Assembly (NCBI RefSeq): GCF_002831625.1
Contig: NZ_CP025116.1
Span: 2,967,501 to 3,031,500 of the forward strand
DNA from: Nonlabens sp. MB-3u-79
Lineage (GTDB): Bacteria > Bacteroidota > Bacteroidia > Flavobacteriales > Flavobacteriaceae
Length of the DNA stretch: 64,000 nt
Direction of reading: 5' to 3'
Shown: piece by piece, positions 42,422-51,551 of the stretch
How the letters are laid out: each line of letters begins with the position of its first letter
How positions within the stretch are numbered: position 1 is the first letter of the stretch
Program-made: the position numbers and the translations under genes
The notes under the pieces: generated by a model
The model's database searches: none
What the model was told of the DNA's origin: nothing
The model's input: the letters and a program-made list of their open reading frames with translations, nothing else

Positions 42422-43822
42422 GTGAATTTTAAAGAACAGTATTATTGTGTTATAGATGTAGAGACTACAGGCAATAGAATAAGTAATAACCGCATGACAG
42501 AGATCTGTATGGTGCGCATGCTGGGAAGCGAAGTGATTGAAAAATTCACAAGCCTTATTGATCCTGAGAGTTTGATCCCCGATTTTATTACTAGTTTAAC
42601 TGGGATTGATAACGAAATGGTCGCTGCGGCTCCTTTGTTTTCTGAAGTGGCTGAAGAAATAGAACGCATGACACGCGACTGTATTTTTGTTGCGCATAAT
42701 GTCAACTTTGATTACAATATCATACACAATGAATTCAAACGTCTAGGTTATGATTTTAAACGTAAAAAGTTGTGTACCGTACGACTTTCAAGAGAATTGA
42801 TTCCAGGAATGAATTCCTATAGCTTAGGGAAGTTGTGCCATTCTTTGGGCATCTCGCTAGAAAATAGACATCGTGCCGAAGGGGATACCGATGCAACAGT
42901 GACTTTATTTCAAAGGTTACTAGAAATAGATACGGATGGTGAAGAGTTTACAAAGTTTCTAAAAGGAAGTAATAAGGAAGGAACTTTTCCGCCGCATTTA
43001 GACCGGTCTCTTTTTGATGAATTGCCAGGTACTCCAGGGGTATATCTGTTTAAAAATCAGGCTCAAAAGGTCATTTACGTCGGTAAAGCCATCGATATTA
43101 AAAAACGGGTGCTGTCTCATTTTTATTCTAAAACGAGCAAGTCTTATCTGATGTGTCAAGAAATCTTCCATATAGAACACATTCCTACGGGTAATGAATT
43201 GGTCGCTTTATTACAAGAAGCAGATCTCATCAAACAGTACTACCCCAAATTCAATAGCGCCCAGAAGAAACCAAGAGCCGCTTATCAAATCCTACACTAC
43301 AAAAACCAAATAGGAGTTATTCAATTTGCTGTAGGACTGGTGAAGTCTTATGACTATTCGGTAGTCACTCATTACGATAGATCGCATGCGGTAGAACAAT
43401 TAGAACAACTCTGTGCAGACTTTAACCTCTGTCCGCGATATTGCAGTTTTAAAACTCCAGTAGATTGCTCATCTCACTACAAACTCAAAAACTGCAAAGG
43501 CGTCTGTAAAAAAGAAGAACTGGTTTCGCTCTATAATATCAGAGCGACTCAAGCAATCACTGCTTTACACAATCAAAACTCTAATTACATCATCAAACAA
43601 CCAGGTCGCACAGCTGAAGAAGCTTGTTTTATTATGGTTAAAGATGGAGAGTATCAGGGTTATGGTTTTGTGGATCAATACGCTTCCATAGCCACCATGG
43701 AGGATTGTGAGGACTACATAGACCGCAAAGCAGCAAATTACCATACCAATCAGATCATACGCTCCTATCTGAAAAAATACGGAGAGCAAAATGTGGTCTA
43801 TAATCAACCGCTGGCTGGTTAA
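42422..43822 (+). CDS. DEDDh exonuclease fused to GIY-YIG endonuclease
   Basis: 466 residues; start codon GTG at 42422. Residues 1-170 are a DnaQ-type proofreading-like exonuclease (VIDVETTG, AHNVNFDY, HRAEGDTDAT). Residues 195-280 are a UvrC/Cho-type GIY-YIG domain (GTPGVYLFKNQAQKVIYVGKAIDIKKRV). The remainder is a Cys-bearing C-terminal region (CPRYCSF, CKGVCKKEEL). The fusion is a known bacterial family, related to Cho and UvrC N-terminal nucleases, and is likely to act in DNA repair. Confidence 0.9.
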   Translation: MNFKEQYYCVIDVETTGNRISNNRMTEICMVRMLGSEVIEKFTSLIDPESLIPDFITSLTGIDNEMVAAAPLFSEVAEEIERMTRDCIFVAHNVNFDYNIIHNEFKRLGYDFKRKKLCTVRLSRELIPGMNSYSLGKLCHSLGISLENRHRAEGDTDATVTLFQRLLEIDTDGEEFTKFLKGSNKEGTFPPHLDRSLFDELPGTPGVYLFKNQAQKVIYVGKAIDIKKRVLSHFYSKTSKSYLMCQEIFHIEHIPTGNELVALLQEADLIKQYYPKFNSAQKKPRAAYQILHYKNQIGVIQFAVGLVKSYDYSVVTHYDRSHAVEQLEQLCADFNLCPRYCSFKTPVDCSSHYKLKNCKGVCKKEELVSLYNIRATQAITALHNQNSNYIIKQPGRTAEEACFIMVKDGEYQGYGFVDQYASIATMEDCEDYIDRKAANYHTNQIIRSYLKKYGEQNVVYNQPLAG

Positions 43823-43835
43823 CGACCTTGAAGAT

Positions 43836-44074
43836 CTTCACTTTTCACTCTTCACTCTTCACTTTTCACCTTTCACTCTTCACTTTTCACTTTTCACCTT
43901 TCACTTTTCACTTTAAACTCTTCACTCTTCACTTTTCACTCTTCACTCTTCACTCTTCACTCTTCACCTTTCACTTTTCACTTTTCACCTTTCACCTTTC
44001 ACTTTTTACTTTTCACTCTTCACTCTTCACTCTTCACTCTTCACTCTTCACTCTTCACTCTTCACTCTTCACTT
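43836..44074. repeat. 7-bp tandem repeat TTCACTY (about 34 units)
   Basis: About 239 bp of TTCACTC/TTCACTT heptamers with occasional TTCACCT units and one AAACTC interruption. It begins 14 bp after the nuclease gene stop. A spurious ORF of FTFHSSL repeats arises because three heptamers make seven codons. Confidence 0.95.
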
Positions 44075-44087
44075 AACTAGAGCCCAT

Positions 44088-44120
44088 AAAAAAGCCGATC
44101 CCCAGATCGGCTTTTTTTTA
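44088..44120. terminator. Bidirectional terminator after the heptamer array
   Basis: Stem AGCCGATC/GATCGGCT with CCCA loop, followed by eight T on the plus strand and preceded by AAAAAA, so it works for both the nuclease gene and the minus-strand gene at 44180. Confidence 0.92.
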
Positions 44121-44179
44121 TTTAAAAGATATTTTTCATCATTGCTTTTAAATTATTAGTTCCCTGCAGTTGTCTTGGT

Positions 44180-44680
44180 TTACATTTTCAGACTGCCTGA
44201 CACTCCTATTTCTGTCTCGTCGCCAGTTGCTTTTGTGTAAGCTAATTTTGCCAAAGTAATAAGAGCGTTGGTCTTGTTATCCCAGTAATGTCCTTCTTGC
44301 GGACTAAAAATAAGCACCGTAAGTGTTGGGTCATTTTTACTTTCAAACCAATTGGCATCTAATTTATCATAGTGCTTTTCAATTAATTCACTATTTCTAG
44401 AGACTTCTGTGGTACCGTAGACGCTTAAAAATTCTTTAGATGTCACATCGCTAAAAATTAGTTGCGTCTGATTGTTCTTTTCAATATTGGCATTGTGCTC
44501 ACTGGTCGACTTACTGAAGAAAATAACATCCCCATTATCGAGTATTTCTTTGGACCCCATTGGTATGGCATGAATAGGCGCTTTCCCTAGCTCTGTCAAC
44601 ATCATGGCAGTTTTAATATTTCTAGAAAGTTCTAAGTATTTTTCTCTTGCTTCTTTTTGGATAAGGTTTTGGTTACTCAT
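44180..44680 (-). CDS. Pyridoxamine-5'-phosphate-oxidase-fold protein (general stress type)
   Basis: 166 residues. NIKTAMMLTELGKAPIHAIPM, DVIFFSKSTSEH and QLIFSDVTSKEFLSVYGTTEV match the split-barrel flavin-binding fold of general stress protein 26. FMN or a related cofactor is likely. It is a single gene. Confidence 0.82.
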   Translation of the reverse strand: MSNQNLIQKEAREKYLELSRNIKTAMMLTELGKAPIHAIPMGSKEILDNGDVIFFSKSTSEHNANIEKNNQTQLIFSDVTSKEFLSVYGTTEVSRNSELIEKHYDKLDANWFESKNDPTLTVLIFSPQEGHYWDNKTNALITLAKLAYTKATGDETEIGVSGSLKM

Positions 44681-44928
44681 TTTTTATTTTAAGATACATA
44701 TAAAACGGTAGCCTTTTTCTTAATAAAAGCTGAATTAACAGGAGTTTTTGAATTGAAACCCCGCTATGTAGCGCTATCTTTTGTTGGTTCTGTTTTTAGT
44801 AAAGCATCTTGTCAAGCATCCTCTTTATCAAGGGGGAAATAGAACTTTCTATGATCAAATAAATACGTCTCGCAAGTATGCACTACCATCTCATCTGAGG
44901 AAAAAGAGCAACAACTATGGTTTAACAA

Positions 44929-45768
44929 TTATAGGACTACCAAGTCAATCTGATTTCCTACTCTCTTTTGAGCACAACTGGATATAGAAGCTTCTTCCAA
45001 TTGCAATACTCGAGGATATCCTCCTGTGGTTTGAGCATCTCGCATCAATACGATAAGCTGTCCATTAGCAGTAAGCTGGACAGTTCCTGGAAGTACGGGA
45101 CTGCTTTTTAGTTGGTCCAGACTATTGGATATTTTTTCTTCCAATTGGAAGGCCATGCGGTTCCCGTTTTTTGAAATAGTAAAACTAGTATTCAATAATT
45201 TCTCTTGCTGTTTTCTATCTAATAAATGAAATTCTGGACCTGCATAGCATCGCAAAGCACTTTCCTGTCCCACGGGTTTCCAATGAGCCTTTGTCAACTG
45301 GTTTGTCGTATATGGAGCATAATCTATATCATGTCCTTTTTGTAATTTTCCCATTAACGTAATGCCGCTATAAAAGGATTTGCTCCCCAATACTTCTTCT
45401 GTTTGAAAACCACCACCTATAGAAACATAAATAAAATTGCCTGTTGTTGCTGCTCCTATTTTTAATACATCTCCAGAATTTATTTCTAGTAACTTGTTTT
45501 GTTCAACCGCTATATCATTTACAGTCACTCTAGCTTTTGCTCCAGTAATTGCTATACAAGTAGGTAATGAAAATAAATAAACGCCTCCTTTTAAAACGAG
45601 CTCCAACACTGCAGCATCCAGCCTATTATTCAATAAAGAGTTGCCTAAGTCTGCTGCTTTTTGATCCATAGCACCGCTGTATGGTACACCTAAATGACGG
45701 TATTTTCCCCTACCCCTGTCTTGAATAGAATCATAGAAACCTGCATGGAGTATCGTTATTCTAGACAT
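44929..45768 (-). CDS. pxpC: 5-oxoprolinase subunit C (PxpC)
   Basis: 279 residues of the biotin-dependent carboxyltransferase-like C subunit: GRGKYRHLGVPYSGAMDQKAAD at the start, IAITGAKARV, and GGYPRVLQLEEASI near the end. With PxpA and PxpB it makes the prokaryotic ATP-dependent 5-oxoprolinase, which hydrolyses pyroglutamate to glutamate. The start overlaps pxpB by 8 bp. Confidence 0.92.
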   Translation of the reverse strand: MSRITILHAGFYDSIQDRGRGKYRHLGVPYSGAMDQKAADLGNSLLNNRLDAAVLELVLKGGVYLFSLPTCIAITGAKARVTVNDIAVEQNKLLEINSGDVLKIGAATTGNFIYVSIGGGFQTEEVLGSKSFYSGITLMGKLQKGHDIDYAPYTTNQLTKAHWKPVGQESALRCYAGPEFHLLDRKQQEKLLNTSFTISKNGNRMAFQLEEKISNSLDQLKSSPVLPGTVQLTANGQLIVLMRDAQTTGGYPRVLQLEEASISSCAQKRVGNQIDLVVL

Positions 45769-46474
45769 GGCTTTTAAAATTTTCTAGTTCTAATATGCCT
45801 GTCTCTCGCTGTGCAATAAGTTGATCGTGTTCTTCCTGAGAAACTGCATAAAATTGTACCTGATCTCCAGACTGAAGCAAGCTAGGTGGAGCTCTATGAA
45901 CATCAAAAATAGGCAGCGGGCAGTTTCCTAACACGTGCCAGCCTCCTGGACTTGAAGTCGGGTAGATTCCACAATACTCATTAGAAACAGCAACAGATCC
46001 TGCGGCAACTTTTAAAGATGGTGTTGTTTTTCTAGGCAGTTGCAAACGACTGTCCAGTCCCTTTAAATAGGGAAAACCTGGTAAAAACCCTATAAAGTCT
46101 ACCACATAAATAGAAGAACTATGAATGCTAATGATCTCCTTAAAATCGCAAGTAGGTTTTAAAGCTTCGGTCAGACTTTTTTCTATATCGTAGAGGATAG
46201 GCAACTTCCATAAGCTGGCGGCTGGTTCTAAACTCTTTTTACTTTGTAAGCGTTTATCAATTAGATCGATCACCTCATTGTGATCCATCTCCAGCTCAGC
46301 TACAACTAAAATAGAATAGGCACCGTGATTGATATGTACTGCTTCTTTAAAGAGTTTTTTAATCTGGCGTTCGGCAGTGGTTCTCCTAGAAATCATGTCA
46401 GTCGTTTGTTCCTCCCATGAAATCAACAGTGCCTTTTCACTGTAAACATGATATGTAATTTGATGTTTAAGCAA
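45761..46474 (-). CDS. pxpB: 5-oxoprolinase subunit B (PxpB)
   Basis: 237 residues of the allophanate-hydrolase subunit 1 type: NHGAYSILVVAE, FIGFLPGFPYLKGLD, AAGSVAVSNEYCGIYPTSSPGGWHVLG. Overlaps its neighbours on both sides, as in compact operons. Confidence 0.93.
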   Translation of the reverse strand: MLKHQITYHVYSEKALLISWEEQTTDMISRRTTAERQIKKLFKEAVHINHGAYSILVVAELEMDHNEVIDLIDKRLQSKKSLEPAASLWKLPILYDIEKSLTEALKPTCDFKEIISIHSSSIYVVDFIGFLPGFPYLKGLDSRLQLPRKTTPSLKVAAGSVAVSNEYCGIYPTSSPGGWHVLGNCPLPIFDVHRAPPSLLQSGDQVQFYAVSQEEHDQLIAQRETGILELENFKSHV

Positions 46475-47201
46475 TGATAATTCCTTTTGTTTTAAGTTCC
46501 TTTACAAGGTATTCTAAACTTGTTGTCAATCCTAAATTATCTCCGTGAAGACAAATAGTATCTGCTTCCAGTCTATTGGAAACACCTTCTATAGAGGTTA
46601 CTTTTTGCTCCTTGACCAGTACAGCTATTTGTTGTGCTGCTACTTTATAATCGGTAATCAATGCGTTAGGCATAGATCTGGCTACTAGCTTTCCTTGTGT
46701 ATCGTAATAACGATCTGCAAATGCTTCTCGCATATAAGGAATTTTATTTTTCACACATTTTTTTTCTAATAACGACCCAGGCGGCACATAAAGAACGGTC
46801 TCGCTGTAAAAGTCCTTCATCCATTCTACTAACCAGTCAGAAAAGTCTTCTCGATAAGCGGTGGCATGATACAGAGCTCCATGCATTTTTATGTGGTGCA
46901 ACTCCACTCCTACCTGCTGTGCTGTTTGGGTAAAGAGATGCATTTGTTGGGTGACGCTTTCGCGAAAGCGAGACCTAGAAACATCCATGAATACACGTCC
47001 AAAATTCTCTTTATCTTCAAAAGACGGGTGCGCACCTGCTTTTACACCATGACTCAAAGCCAGTTGCAAGGCAGTTCTCACGGATTTTTCATCGCCATAA
47101 TGACCGCCACAAGCAATATTGCAAGAGCTGATAAATGACATGATGTGTTTGTCAGTCGCCATTCCTTCTCCTAGATCACAATTGATATCGATGCTTTTCA
47201 T
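46467..47201 (-). CDS. pxpA: 5-oxoprolinase subunit A (PxpA, LamB/YcsF)
   Basis: About 244 residues from MKSIDINCDLGEG; an upstream Met (47216) would overlap the transporter gene by 14 bp. SSCNIACGGHYGDEK, GAHPSFEDKENFGR, HGALYHA and CLHGDN are the YcsF signatures. The palindrome inside it is read SRFRESVT. Confidence 0.92.
   Translation of the reverse strand: MKSIDINCDLGEGMATDKHIMSFISSCNIACGGHYGDEKSVRTALQLALSHGVKAGAHPSFEDKENFGRVFMDVSRSRFRESVTQQMHLFTQTAQQVGVELHHIKMHGALYHATAYREDFSDWLVEWMKDFYSETVLYVPPGSLLEKKCVKNKIPYMREAFADRYYDTQGKLVARSMPNALITDYKVAAQQIAVLVKEQKVTSIEGVSNRLEADTICLHGDNLGLTTSLEYLVKELKTKGIIIA
46955..46970. repeat. Palindrome GCTTTCGCGAAAGC (11 of 14), inside pxpA
   Basis: 16-bp perfect copy in the pxpA coding sequence, read in the frame RFRES. 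Confidence 0.95.
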
Positions 47202-47202
47202 G

Positions 47203-48408
47203 TTATATGAGTTCAAATACTTTTAAAAGTGTTTTGGCACCTAAAATTACAGCAATAAGAATGACTATAACCGCCATGATATTTTGCCAGAGTTTATTTT
47301 GAAAGGGACCCAATAACTTCTGATTCACCAGCCAAAGCAACAAAATAGCGATAATCGGAAGTAACAATCCGTTTGCTATTTGAGCAAATGTGATGATATC
47401 AAGCGGCTTCAAACCTATACTAGAAAAGAGAACACCGGTAACGAGAATAAATATCCATACCCCTCTAAACGACCAGCTTTTCATGTTTCCTTTCCAGCCC
47501 AAACAGCCTTTTACTACATAAGCGGCAGCAAGAGGTGCGGTAATTGCGCTGGTGATTCCTGCTGCGAGAATACCCAAAGAAAATACATAGGTTGCCCAGG
47601 ATCCATACACCGGTTCTAGTGCTGAGGCAAGCGCCGCTCCACCAGCGACTTCAGTTCCCTGTAATGCTGTTGCTGCAATAATGATTGCCATAGAAACCAA
47701 CCCGCCTAGAACGACACTGATCACAGTATCTTTTCGTACCGCACTTAAATCGCTGGGCAAATTCCATTTTTCACTGACCAGCGAGGCGTGAAGAAATAGG
47801 TTATAAGGAACAACCGTTGTACCTATCAATCCTACTATGGTCAATATATTATCGCTATTTATTTGGGGTTTAAAGAGACCTTGTAGGACCTCTTTAAAAT
47901 CTGGACCTATCGCAATAGCCGTGGCGATAAAAGAAGCCCCCATTATGACTACCATGCTGATCAATACTTTTTCCAGTACTTTATAGTTGCCATAAAAAAG
48001 CAAACCAAAAGCGATCGCTCCTAAAAGCAAAGGGAAATACCATTGCGCGCCAAAAATGGTTTGCAATCCCAAAACGCCCCCGCTTAAATTTCCAGCTTCA
48101 TAAGCCGTATTTCCAACAGCGATGGCCGCAAGAACTAAAACAATCAGGGTAACTCTAATGATTTTGTTTGAGATCGCACTTCTTAAAATCTCTGGCAATC
48201 CTTTACCCGTGATCAAGCCTAAACGTGCCGCCATTTCTTGTAAAATGATGGTAGCAAAAATAGAAAGCAATAGTGCCCACAAAAGGCTGTAGCCATAATT
48301 TGCTCCTGCAAGTGTGCATACCGTAACCGTTCCTGGACCTACAAATGCCGCTGCAATTAATGTTGCTGGGCCTATATTTTTAAACAAATTACGGAACATT
48401 TTCGGCAT
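47203..48408 (-). CDS. Nramp-like transporter with lost metal ligands
   Basis: About 401 residues, start at the Met of MPKMFRNL. Eleven or so hydrophobic helices with the Nramp/LeuT order. In helix 1 the DPGN metal motif is GPGT (residues 24-27), so both the Asp and Asn ligands are gone; in helix 6 MPHN is VPYN, with the selective Met and His replaced. It is unlikely to carry Mn or Fe in the usual way. It lies inside the 5-oxoprolinase operon, which suggests 5-oxoproline or a related solute; this is inference. Confidence 0.85.
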   Translation of the reverse strand: MPKMFRNLFKNIGPATLIAAAFVGPGTVTVCTLAGANYGYSLLWALLLSIFATIILQEMAARLGLITGKGLPEILRSAISNKIIRVTLIVLVLAAIAVGNTAYEAGNLSGGVLGLQTIFGAQWYFPLLLGAIAFGLLFYGNYKVLEKVLISMVVIMGASFIATAIAIGPDFKEVLQGLFKPQINSDNILTIVGLIGTTVVPYNLFLHASLVSEKWNLPSDLSAVRKDTVISVVLGGLVSMAIIIAATALQGTEVAGGAALASALEPVYGSWATYVFSLGILAAGITSAITAPLAAAYVVKGCLGWKGNMKSWSFRGVWIFILVTGVLFSSIGLKPLDIITFAQIANGLLLPIIAILLLWLVNQKLLGPFQNKLWQNIMAVIVILIAVILGAKTLLKVFELI

Positions 48409-49522
48409 TTTGCAATGCGTAAATAGCAAAGGTCCCTAACCAATGTCCGCCGGCATAATCATCTGCTACCAGATGTGGTAAGGTGTTGGTCATATGTGCA
48501 TCTGCTATTTCAGTAAGATTACTGTATTGAGGGTATTGAGCCGCAAGTCCATAAATCACCCAAGCACGACTGAGGTTTAAGCCATCTATATGAACCAGTT
48601 TGCCATCGGTACGGTCCGAGACTTTACCAATCTCAATATCTAATAGGCCCTTCTCGATTTCAGGTAAAAAGTCTTTTACCCAAGAATGAAATGGAGCCGC
48701 AGGAAGTATTCTTCTCATGATGTCTATTTCTTCCAGACATGGCGAGAGAAAGTCATAACCACTAGGTTCCCAAGAAATAGGACAACCCGTGTCGTTAAGA
48801 TAAAAATCCTTTGCCTTTGCTTCTATGGTCGTTTTTAAAACCTCGTTTTGAGCATGAACTGCATAATCGTAAGCAAAGGCCATCCCAAAAGCTGTATTTG
48901 AATGTTCGCCAACTCGTATAGCATAATTTAATTTAGGCAAGTATTCCACGTAGCGTTCTGCTACCACATCTGATAAGGGCTGTAGGATTTGAGTAAGTTT
49001 TTCTCCTTCTTTGCTATCCCAAGAATCCAATTCTTGTTGCAATTTGAGCAACCATGCCCAGCCATAAGTGCGTTCAAAACTGGTGTTGTCTTTTGTGTTT
49101 AAATAAGCGATTTCTACTTGAATGTTCTCTTCGGTAAGGTTGCGTTGGATCTTTTGAAGCAGCTCTTCTCGTTGGTCCAATTCTGGAAAATTCTTGATTA
49201 AAGTTATGGCACTCCAATACCCATGAACGGCACTGTGCCAATCAAAACAACCATAAAAAACGGGATGCTGCACAGTAGGCCTTTTTTGGTCTTCAGGACT
49301 GGCAGTAACATGACCCATTTTATTAGGGTATTCTGTTTCTAAACAATGTAATGGCAATTGAGCAAGACGGTTTGCTTGTTCCAAATGGAGTTGAGGTGTT
49401 GGAATCTCGTCCCGTACAACTTCATTTTGAGAATTATTCTTATCTATAGACTGATCGGACACACCGATTTCTTTACAACTGATGACACCTAATAAAAGTA
49501 GCGCGTAGTAACCGTATTTCAT
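48389..49522 (-). CDS. DUF2891 lipoprotein
   Basis: 377 residues with a lipobox (LGVISC). The body has DUF2891 features: HPVFYGCFDWHSAVHGYWSAI, RTYGWAWLLKLQQEL, VGEHSNTAFGMAFAYDYA, LNLSRAWVIYGLA. The helical repeats resemble an alpha/alpha toroid of sugar-active enzymes, but activity is unknown. First gene before the transporter, overlapping it by 20 bp. Confidence 0.8.
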   Translation of the reverse strand: MKYGYYALLLLGVISCKEIGVSDQSIDKNNSQNEVVRDEIPTPQLHLEQANRLAQLPLHCLETEYPNKMGHVTASPEDQKRPTVQHPVFYGCFDWHSAVHGYWSAITLIKNFPELDQREELLQKIQRNLTEENIQVEIAYLNTKDNTSFERTYGWAWLLKLQQELDSWDSKEGEKLTQILQPLSDVVAERYVEYLPKLNYAIRVGEHSNTAFGMAFAYDYAVHAQNEVLKTTIEAKAKDFYLNDTGCPISWEPSGYDFLSPCLEEIDIMRRILPAAPFHSWVKDFLPEIEKGLLDIEIGKVSDRTDGKLVHIDGLNLSRAWVIYGLAAQYPQYSNLTEIADAHMTNTLPHLVADDYAGGHWLGTFAIYALQNAENVP

Positions 49523-49754
49523 CTTTAAATTTTAATTGAGGTTTAAAGATAGGTGTTTGCAGGAATCTTTTTGCTCTATCCAGTCCCATTGTACTGAAGA
49601 CGTTTTATTCTAGAAAAACATAGAATAGCAATAGAGTGCAACATCCTAGCACTCATCAACTAGCTTTTTTCCAACCAGCTCATCACAATGGGACCAACTA
49701 TTCAAGAGGCTTCTTAAAAGGTGGCAAGAAATACCTGCATCAAACAGAATAGTC

Positions 49755-51419
49755 TTACATCTTTTCCAACAACACCAAACCATTCTCTACCATCACAGTC
49801 ACTTTTCCGTTGACAACAGGAAGTTTCTTTTCTGTATAAGCGTTGCGCAATCGGGTGGCTTTTGGAAAGACCTTAGCCACTTGAATTTCAAGCAATCCGT
49901 CAGCTAATCCAGCACCTATAAGTACGGTATCTTGATGATCGTTTTTATGATAGAATCGGGCAGCCAGTGTTCCAACACCTTCATATTCTAATGAAAAGTG
50001 ATCTCCTGCACCTACTGCTACATGATTGTTTCTAAATTCCCCAAGCTTTTGCCAGTGGCTAAAGACTTCTTGATTCAAATGTTCCCAGTCCATCACTGAA
50101 CGTAAATTGGCATCTCCTACGGCACCTTCTACTACTAGAGGTCTAGCAATTTCATCACCATAATATATTTGAGTCATTCCTGGGGTAAGTAATAATTTGG
50201 CAGCAGATTCCATTGCTTTTCCACGAAGAGCATCAAAGGGCTGCCCATCATCATGAGAGCTGATGTAATTCATAAAATAAGCTTCACTGTCTGGTTTTTC
50301 GTTCAGTAGATTTTTTCTAAAACCATCATATCTTTTAAAAAGCTCTTTGTAGTCAGCTACCGCATGGTTTTTAAATCCAAAGTTGATCATCGCATCATAA
50401 CCCACGTCAAAGTAATCTGCTTGGTGATCTGAAAACGGATACACTCTTCCTCCACTAGCTTCATAGCCGTACAATTCTCCTACAATAAAAAACGCATCCT
50501 CATGAAAGCTTTGTTCCGGATGATTTTTCTTCCATTCTTCAAAGGCTAGTTTTGCTTGTTCATTAAAAGTAGCCCAAACCGATTCTTCCACATGTTTTAC
50601 CGTATCAATTCTAAAACCATCCACGCCAGTTTCTCTAGCATAATCGGTTACCCATTTAATGATGTAGTTGACTGGAGTTCTTGTCAATCCCGAAGATGTA
50701 AAAAAAGCATCCAGTTCTTTTACTTCTTGATCATACCTTCCTTCCTTTTTCCATTTTTCTACTAGAATTTGAGGCAAATCTACTTCTTGGGTACTTTCGG
50801 TTTTTATGTCTGGTAAGTTATTAGTCAGTGTGCAGCTTACCGCAGTAGATTGATCTTGATACGTACAACTTGGCCCAGTGCGCACCCATTCCTCTGGCCA
50901 CAATGGATCTTGCTCTGTTACTGGCCCCGTATGATTGATCACAACGTCCATAAGAATTCTAATATGATTCTTATGTGCCGTATCCACCAGTTTTTTGAAC
51001 TCTTCTAAAGTTCCATAAGAAGGTTCTACAGCAGTCCAATCCTTTGCCCAATAGCCGTGAAATGCATAGGAATAACCAGTACCTTCATCTACTCCACCGT
51101 GAATCTGTTCCCAGATAGGTGTTAACCATATGGCGTTTACTCCTAAATCAGTGAAATAACCCTCTTCTATTTTTTGAATAATTCCAGCAAAATCACCTCC
51201 TTCAAAACTGCGTAGTTTCCCTGTTTCCTTTGATCGGTTGATAATGGTATCGTTGGACTTGTCCCCGTTATGAAACCTATCTGTCAGTAAAAAATAAACG
51301 TTTGCTGCGCTCCAGTCAAAGTAGGCCGGCTGCTCCGCAAAAACGATTTCTTCTACTACACTTTCTTTACAAGAAGCTGTTAGAAGTAAAAAAGATAAGA
51401 AGTAAAAAAAGGATTTCAT
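49755..51419 (-). CDS. GH13 alpha-amylase-family lipoprotein
   Basis: 554 residues; lipobox LLTASC. The GH13 regions are in order: MDVVINHTGP (region I), VDGFRIDTVKHVE (region II, Asp nucleophile), FFIVGELYGY (region III, Glu acid/base), MNYISSHDDGQP (region IV Asp). A C-terminal beta domain ends the protein. It probably degrades starch-like glucans on the cell surface or in the periplasm. Confidence 0.92.
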   Translation of the reverse strand: MKSFFYFLSFLLLTASCKESVVEEIVFAEQPAYFDWSAANVYFLLTDRFHNGDKSNDTIINRSKETGKLRSFEGGDFAGIIQKIEEGYFTDLGVNAIWLTPIWEQIHGGVDEGTGYSYAFHGYWAKDWTAVEPSYGTLEEFKKLVDTAHKNHIRILMDVVINHTGPVTEQDPLWPEEWVRTGPSCTYQDQSTAVSCTLTNNLPDIKTESTQEVDLPQILVEKWKKEGRYDQEVKELDAFFTSSGLTRTPVNYIIKWVTDYARETGVDGFRIDTVKHVEESVWATFNEQAKLAFEEWKKNHPEQSFHEDAFFIVGELYGYEASGGRVYPFSDHQADYFDVGYDAMINFGFKNHAVADYKELFKRYDGFRKNLLNEKPDSEAYFMNYISSHDDGQPFDALRGKAMESAAKLLLTPGMTQIYYGDEIARPLVVEGAVGDANLRSVMDWEHLNQEVFSHWQKLGEFRNNHVAVGAGDHFSLEYEGVGTLAARFYHKNDHQDTVLIGAGLADGLLEIQVAKVFPKATRLRNAYTEKKLPVVNGKVTVMVENGLVLLEKM

Positions 51420-51517
51420 AAACTCAATTTTGTGCTGTAAAAATAAAATAAGCTAATGATTTTATAACATTATAGATTTCTAATATGATACAACGTTATC
51501 GTAAAGGTTAAATGCAG

Positions 51518-51525
51518 TAATTTTG
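51518..51525 (+). promoter_or_regulatory. -7 element of the hydroxylase gene
   Basis: TAATTTTG, 26 bp before the ATG at 51552. Confidence 0.55.
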
Positions 51526-51551
51526 CTACTCTTCCTACGACTCTAAAAGTA

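Noticed and set aside
43836..44074. CRISPR-like array
   Set aside because: The units are contiguous 7-mers without spacers and no cas genes are present.
43828..44076. ORF of 82 codons with FTFHSSL repeats
   Set aside because: It is the translation of the TTCACTY heptamer array; no start context and no plausible protein.
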